Assembly (NCBI GenBank): GCA_902796625.1
Contig: CADBPX010000090.1
Coordinates: 1-9,675, forward strand
Direction: 5' to 3'
DNA from: an uncultured Pseudomonadota bacterium
GTDB taxonomy: Bacteria > Pseudomonadota > Alphaproteobacteria > RF32 > CAG-239
Length of the DNA stretch: 9,675 nucleotides
Part shown: positions 7,407 to 9,675 of the stretch, one piece after another
How positions within the stretch are numbered: position 1 is the first letter of the stretch
Layout: each line of letters opens with the position of its first letter
The notes under the pieces: model-generated
Told to the model about the DNA's origin: nothing
Seen by the model: the letters and a program-made list of their open reading frames with translations, nothing else
The model's database searches: none
Position numbers and translations under genes: made by a program

Positions 7407-7874
7407 TTAATAAATTGTTTTATTCATATTTTGATACTCGGAAAACAATTTCAGACATTCTGCTCGATCCAATTCGGAAATATCCAGAACATTTTTATCT
7501 TGGCACTTATTTTCAATATAACGATAGATAAAATCATCGCGAAATCCTATTTTTTCGGCATCTTGCGGGCGGCAACCAAAATAAACTTTTTTCACATTCG
7601 CCCAGATAATAGCCGCTAAACACATTGGACAAGGATAAGCGGTGGTATAAAGAACGCAACCGGACAGATCATAATTTTTCAGTTTACGACAAGCTTCACG
7701 AATGGCGTTAACTTCCGCATGAGCTGTCGGATCATTATCTCTGAGTACGGAATTTGAAGCAACCGATAAAACTTCACCTTTTTCATTAATAATTGCCGCC
7801 CCAAATGGTCCGCCAATATTCTCGTTCATTGTTTTTCTGGCTTGATTAATTGCTTTTTCCAATATTTCATTCAT
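7407..7874 (-). CDS. guaD: Guanine deaminase-like nucleoside/base deaminase
   Basis: The product is 155 residues of the cytidine deaminase fold. Zinc and catalytic residues are H52 and E54 (PTAHAEV) and C82 and C85 (PCPMC). Against Bacillus-type GuaD (about 156 residues), as I remember it, it shares GGPFGA (21-26), NDPTAHAEV (47-55), AIREAC, PCPMCLAAI with a following WA, the GFRDDFIY segment with D114, and a C-terminal tyrosine that closes the active site in that enzyme. This fits guanine to xanthine plus ammonia better than tRNA adenosine deamination (TadA), which lacks that tail. The ATG (7874-7872) overlaps the end of the HD gene by 8 nt and follows AAGGA, so the two enzymes are made together. 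Family is firm; the exact substrate (guanine versus another base) is likely but not proven. Confidence 0.82.
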   Translation of the reverse strand: MNEILEKAINQARKTMNENIGGPFGAAIINEKGEVLSVASNSVLRDNDPTAHAEVNAIREACRKLKNYDLSGCVLYTTAYPCPMCLAAIIWANVKKVYFGCRPQDAEKIGFRDDFIYRYIENKCQDKNVLDISELDRAECLKLFSEYQNMNKTIY

Positions 7875-8424
7875 TATTTTTTCCTTCAGTTAAAATTTTT
7901 AATATTTCTGAAAAATTGTGCTTAACCTTCTCATCTAAATTTTGTAAGCGTTTATGTGTTCCGTTTGCAAACTCCTCAATAAGAGCTATATTTTGCCGAT
8001 CTTGATAGTATCTGGCCGTAAAAACATTATCCAACCTATCCAATGCTTTAACAAACTTTGCTTCTTCTGTATTTTCCGACTGATATTCATCAAACAATTC
8101 TGATAATTCCGGATAATCAATATTCTTTGCAATCTGCAAGACTGCTTCTTTTTCTCTTTTATCCTTATCGTCCGCAGCTATTTCTCCCGGCATAAAATCT
8201 CCGCAAATAGCTTCCGGAATATCATGTACAATAGCCAGTTTAAGGCATTTTAACAAATCAAGATATGACGGAGTAAACAATAAAACCAACAAAGTTAAGC
8301 TATAAGAATGATCTGCATCGCTTTCCGAATTTTTAACATTACGCAAAACCCATCCTCTGCGCCGCAAATTTTTCATTGTTCCGAGTAAATCAGCTAAATT
8401 CAATATTTTTTGAGTATAATCCAT
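7867..8424 (-). CDS. HD-domain 5'-deoxynucleotidase-like phosphohydrolase (YfbR/HDDC2 type)
   Basis: From the preferred ATG the product is 185 residues. Metal ligands of the HD superfamily are visible: H39 (SDADHS), H67-D68 (AIVHDIPEA) and D129 (ALDRLD). The RRGWVLR segment (22-28), ESDADHS and HDIPEAICGD match the HDDC2/YfbR group, whose members remove phosphate from (deoxy)nucleoside monophosphates. A cytoplasmic nucleotidase role is therefore likely. The frame also opens at an ATG pair at 8448/8445, but those have no ribosome site, whereas AAAGGTGAG (8428-8436) sits right before the ATG at 8424, so the shorter form is preferred. It overlaps the guanine deaminase gene, which suggests joint work in purine nucleotide breakdown or salvage. 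Direct substrate is not shown by the sequence. Confidence 0.85.
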   Translation of the reverse strand: MDYTQKILNLADLLGTMKNLRRRGWVLRNVKNSESDADHSYSLTLLVLLFTPSYLDLLKCLKLAIVHDIPEAICGDFMPGEIAADDKDKREKEAVLQIAKNIDYPELSELFDEYQSENTEEAKFVKALDRLDNVFTARYYQDRQNIALIEEFANGTHKRLQNLDEKVKHNFSEILKILTEGKNNE

Positions 8425-8427
8425 TTT

Positions 8428-8436
8428 CTCACCTTT
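8428..8436 (-). promoter_or_regulatory. Ribosome binding site deciding the HD-gene start
   Basis: The minus strand reads AAAGGTGAG, with the AAGG core 7 nt before the ATG at 8424-8422. The upstream in-frame ATGs at 8448 and 8445 follow a T-rich stretch with no Shine-Dalgarno, so translation most likely begins at 8424. Confidence 0.65.
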
Positions 8437-8454
8437 GCAAGCCATCATAAAACA

Positions 8455-8481
8455 AATATTTTTTTTTGCAAAAAAAATATT
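8455..8481. repeat. Near-perfect A/T palindrome centred on GC
   Basis: Nine Ts (8459-8467), GC (8468-8469) and eight As (8470-8477) are flanked by AATA and TATT. With one T bulged, both arms pair over about 12 bases. It lies just upstream of the HD gene, in its leader or promoter. It may be a bent A-tract element or simply low-complexity DNA; no T-run follows that would make it a normal terminator. Confidence 0.55.
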
Positions 8482-8518
8482 GAGATTTTATAAAATTTAT
8501 TTATAACGTTAAATAATT

Positions 8519-8557
8519 TTGACTTACCCTCAAAAACTTATGTTTGAGGAATATATT
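8519..8557 (+). promoter_or_regulatory. Candidate promoter/operator region of the lactate dehydrogenase gene
   Basis: The inverted repeat CCTCAAA (8528-8534) / TTTGAGG (8543-8549) lies 39-61 bases before the ldh ATG. A TTGACT (8519-8524) resembling a -35 box precedes it, and TATATT (8552-8557) resembling a -10 box follows it, but their 27-nt spacing is too long for one simple promoter. An operator or activator site at the palindrome is an inference. Confidence 0.35.
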
Positions 8558-8588
8558 AAATACATTGATACACAGATAGGAGAAAATA

Positions 8589-9527
8589 ATGAAAGTAGGA
8601 ATAATAGGTGCCGGATCAGTAGGAAGCGCTACCGCATTTTCTTTGATTACAACCGGTGTCGCCCATAAAGTAGTCTTAATTGACATGAATGAGAAAAAGG
8701 CTCAAGCTGAAGCGATGGATATTGCACATGCCGCACCATTTGCCAGTGCCGGTAAAATCAATGCCGGAAATTACGAAGATTTAGCAGGTTGTTCCGTAAT
8801 TATCGTCACTGCCGGTGCCAATCAAAAACCTGGAGAAACAAGAATAGACTTACTGGGAAGAAATGTTGCCATATTTAAGGGTATTATTCCTCAAATTGCC
8901 AAATATGCCCCTAATTCGATATTGTTAATTACCGCCAATCCGGCAGATATCATGACTGAAGTTGCCATTAAACTTTCGGGATTTCCGCGTGAACGTGTAA
9001 TCGGCAGCGGAACCGTTTTAGACACTGCACGTTTTAGAACTCTCTTAGCATTTTATCTTGGTGTTTCCACAAAATCCGTTCATGCTGATGTTTTAGGTGA
9101 ACATGGTGATAGCGAAGTTCTTGTCTGGTCAAGTGCCGAAGCCGGAACTTTGTCATTAGAAGAGTACGCCGCCGGAGTAAATAAAACTCTTGATGCTGAT
9201 AAAAAAGCCGAAATAACTGATGGAGTTATAAATGCCGCGTACCAGATAATTGAAGGAAAAGGCGCCACATTTTATGGCATAGCCGGTGCTTTAACCCACA
9301 TATGCCGAGCAATAAATAATAATGAGTTTGCAATTCTGACCGTATCTTCTCATCACGATGAAGTTGAGGGAGTAAAGAATGTTTGTTTATCATTGCCAAC
9401 GGTAATTAATCGTCATGGCGTATATCATGTTATTACCCCTCGTCTTTCCGAAAAAGAGCATTCGTTACTCAAAGAAAGTGCTATTAAAATGAAAGAATAC
9501 TCTGATCAAGCAATAAATATGATATAA
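8589..9527 (+). CDS. ldh: L-lactate dehydrogenase
   Basis: The product is 312 residues, full length for the family. It interconverts pyruvate and L-lactate with NADH/NAD in the cytoplasm, the last step of lactate fermentation. The Rossmann motif is GAGSVG (7-12), and D32 ending strand 2 points to NAD rather than NADP. The mobile loop reads NQKPGETR (78-85): Gln79 is the lactate-type residue, where malate dehydrogenases have Arg. N117, D145, R148 and catalytic H172 (GEHGDSE) are in place, as is T227 in the substrate pocket, and GSGTVLDTARFR is also lactate-type. R150 and H165 match the positions (R173/H188 in classical numbering) that bind fructose 1,6-bisphosphate in allosteric bacterial enzymes, so activation by that sugar is likely. 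AGGAG (8578-8582) lies 6 nt before the ATG. It is a single-gene unit ending at strong terminators. Confidence 0.94.
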   Translation: MKVGIIGAGSVGSATAFSLITTGVAHKVVLIDMNEKKAQAEAMDIAHAAPFASAGKINAGNYEDLAGCSVIIVTAGANQKPGETRIDLLGRNVAIFKGIIPQIAKYAPNSILLITANPADIMTEVAIKLSGFPRERVIGSGTVLDTARFRTLLAFYLGVSTKSVHADVLGEHGDSEVLVWSSAEAGTLSLEEYAAGVNKTLDADKKAEITDGVINAAYQIIEGKGATFYGIAGALTHICRAINNNEFAILTVSSHHDEVEGVKNVCLSLPTVINRHGVYHVITPRLSEKEHSLLKESAIKMKEYSDQAINMI

Positions 9528-9536
9528 CTTTAATAA

Positions 9537-9560
9537 AACCGCTATCTCAGATTAGCGGTT
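9537..9560. terminator. Hairpin after ldh (first of tandem terminators)
   Basis: AACCGCTA (9537-9544) pairs perfectly with TAGCGGTT (9553-9560) around an 8-nt loop. Downstream on the plus strand the T-run is poor (CTTTCC), while on the minus strand the stem is followed by TTTTATT. It may thus serve mainly as a stop for transcripts coming from the right. Confidence 0.6.
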
Positions 9561-9569
9561 CTTTCCAAC

Positions 9570-9604
9570 AAAACTCCCCAAGGATAGACCTTGAGGAGTT
9601 TTTT
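9570..9604. terminator. Strong bidirectional intrinsic terminator between ldh and the right-edge gene
   Basis: AAAACTCC (9570-9577) pairs with GGAGTTTT (9595-9602), and inside it CAAGG (9579-9583) pairs with CCTTG (9589-9593), separated by one C-A mismatch and closed by a 5-nt loop. Six Ts (9599-9604) follow on the plus strand and four on the minus strand. It suits the convergent junction between ldh and the minus-strand gene at the right edge. Confidence 0.88.
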
Positions 9605-9615
9605 GCCATGAAATT

Positions 9616-9656
9616 AAATATGCTTTCCCCAAATCAGCTAACTAGAAAGCATATTT
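9616..9656. repeat. 12-bp perfect inverted repeat overlapping a stop codon
   Basis: AAATATGCTTTC (9616-9627) and GAAAGCATATTT (9645-9656) are exact inverse copies with a 17-nt loop. The right arm is the last four sense codons (Lys-Tyr-Ala-Phe) of the minus-strand gene, and the TAG stop lies at the edge of the loop. It could protect or end that mRNA, although only a weak T-run follows. Confidence 0.7.
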
Positions 9657-9675
9657 CAAGCCGAGCATACCGGTA
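9642..9675 (-). CDS. C-terminus of an outer-membrane beta-barrel-type protein (partial, right edge)
   Basis: The minus strand entering from the right edge reads, in one frame, TGMLGLKYAF followed by TAG (9644-9642). A last strand of alternating hydrophobic residues ending in phenylalanine is the outer-membrane insertion signal recognised by the Bam machinery, seen in porins and autotransporter barrels. The terminators placed directly after this stop on the minus strand support a real gene end. Only ten full codons are visible, so family and function cannot be settled. The gene runs in the same direction as the surface-protein fragment at the left edge and could be another autotransporter; that is a guess. 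Confidence 0.55.
   Translation of the reverse strand, partial: TGMLGLKYAF

Noticed and set aside
7407..7874. tRNA adenosine deaminase (TadA) as the identity of the deaminase
   Set aside because: The GFRDDFIY segment, the PTAHAEV form of the zinc motif and the C-terminal Tyr tail fit guanine deaminase better.
8589..9527. Malate dehydrogenase as the identity of the 312-residue dehydrogenase
   Set aside because: The specificity loop has Gln, not Arg, and the surrounding motifs are of lactate type.
9668..9675. Palindrome TACCGGTA at the right edge
   Set aside because: It lies within the last codons of the right-edge gene, is short, and has no context suggesting a site.

Overview
The window reads as a piece of a chromosome from a low-GC Gram-negative bacterium. 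The protein set (SmpB, a bactofilin with an M23 peptidase, a MacA/MacB-type exporter, an autotransporter-like surface protein) and the style of the surface protein fit an uncultured, host- or gut-associated, fermentative alphaproteobacterium. This placement is inference from family content and remembered protein style; no rRNA or other marker is present. Standard genetic code fits throughout, and the genes are tightly packed.

Layout, left to right. 1-1140 (minus): N-terminal 380 residues of a large secreted, repeat-bearing surface protein that runs off the left edge. 1141-1378: AT-rich divergent spacer. 1379-1792 (plus): small periplasmic OB-fold (BOF/YgiW-like) protein, ending in a bidirectional hairpin terminator. 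4059-1854 (minus): a three-gene operon of membrane-anchored M23 peptidase, bactofilin and smpB, with gaps of 11 nt and a 1-nt overlap. 4060-4264: divergent spacer with an inverted repeat and short direct repeats. 4265-7405 (plus): a three-gene efflux operon (MacA-type adaptor, ATPase, MacB/FtsX permease) whose reading frames all overlap. 8424-7407 (minus): overlapping pair of HD-domain nucleotidase and guanine-deaminase-like enzyme. 8425-8588: divergent spacer with two palindromes. 8589-9527 (plus): L-lactate dehydrogenase. 9537-9656: nested hairpins and terminators. 9642-9675 (minus): the last codons of an outer-membrane beta-barrel-type protein entering from the right edge.

Functionally the window splits into envelope work (surface adhesin, BOF protein, bactofilin plus M23 hydrolase for cell shape, three-part exporter, second outer-membrane protein) and metabolism (nucleotide salvage pair, fermentative lactate formation). 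SmpB is the odd one out: its translation appears coupled to the bactofilin. I found no mobile element, CRISPR array, tRNA or rRNA. No clearly new multi-gene system is evident. The points most worth a second look are the two surface-protein fragments at the edges, the shape-gene/smpB coupling, the nucleotidase-deaminase pair, and the predicted sugar-phosphate control of the lactate dehydrogenase.
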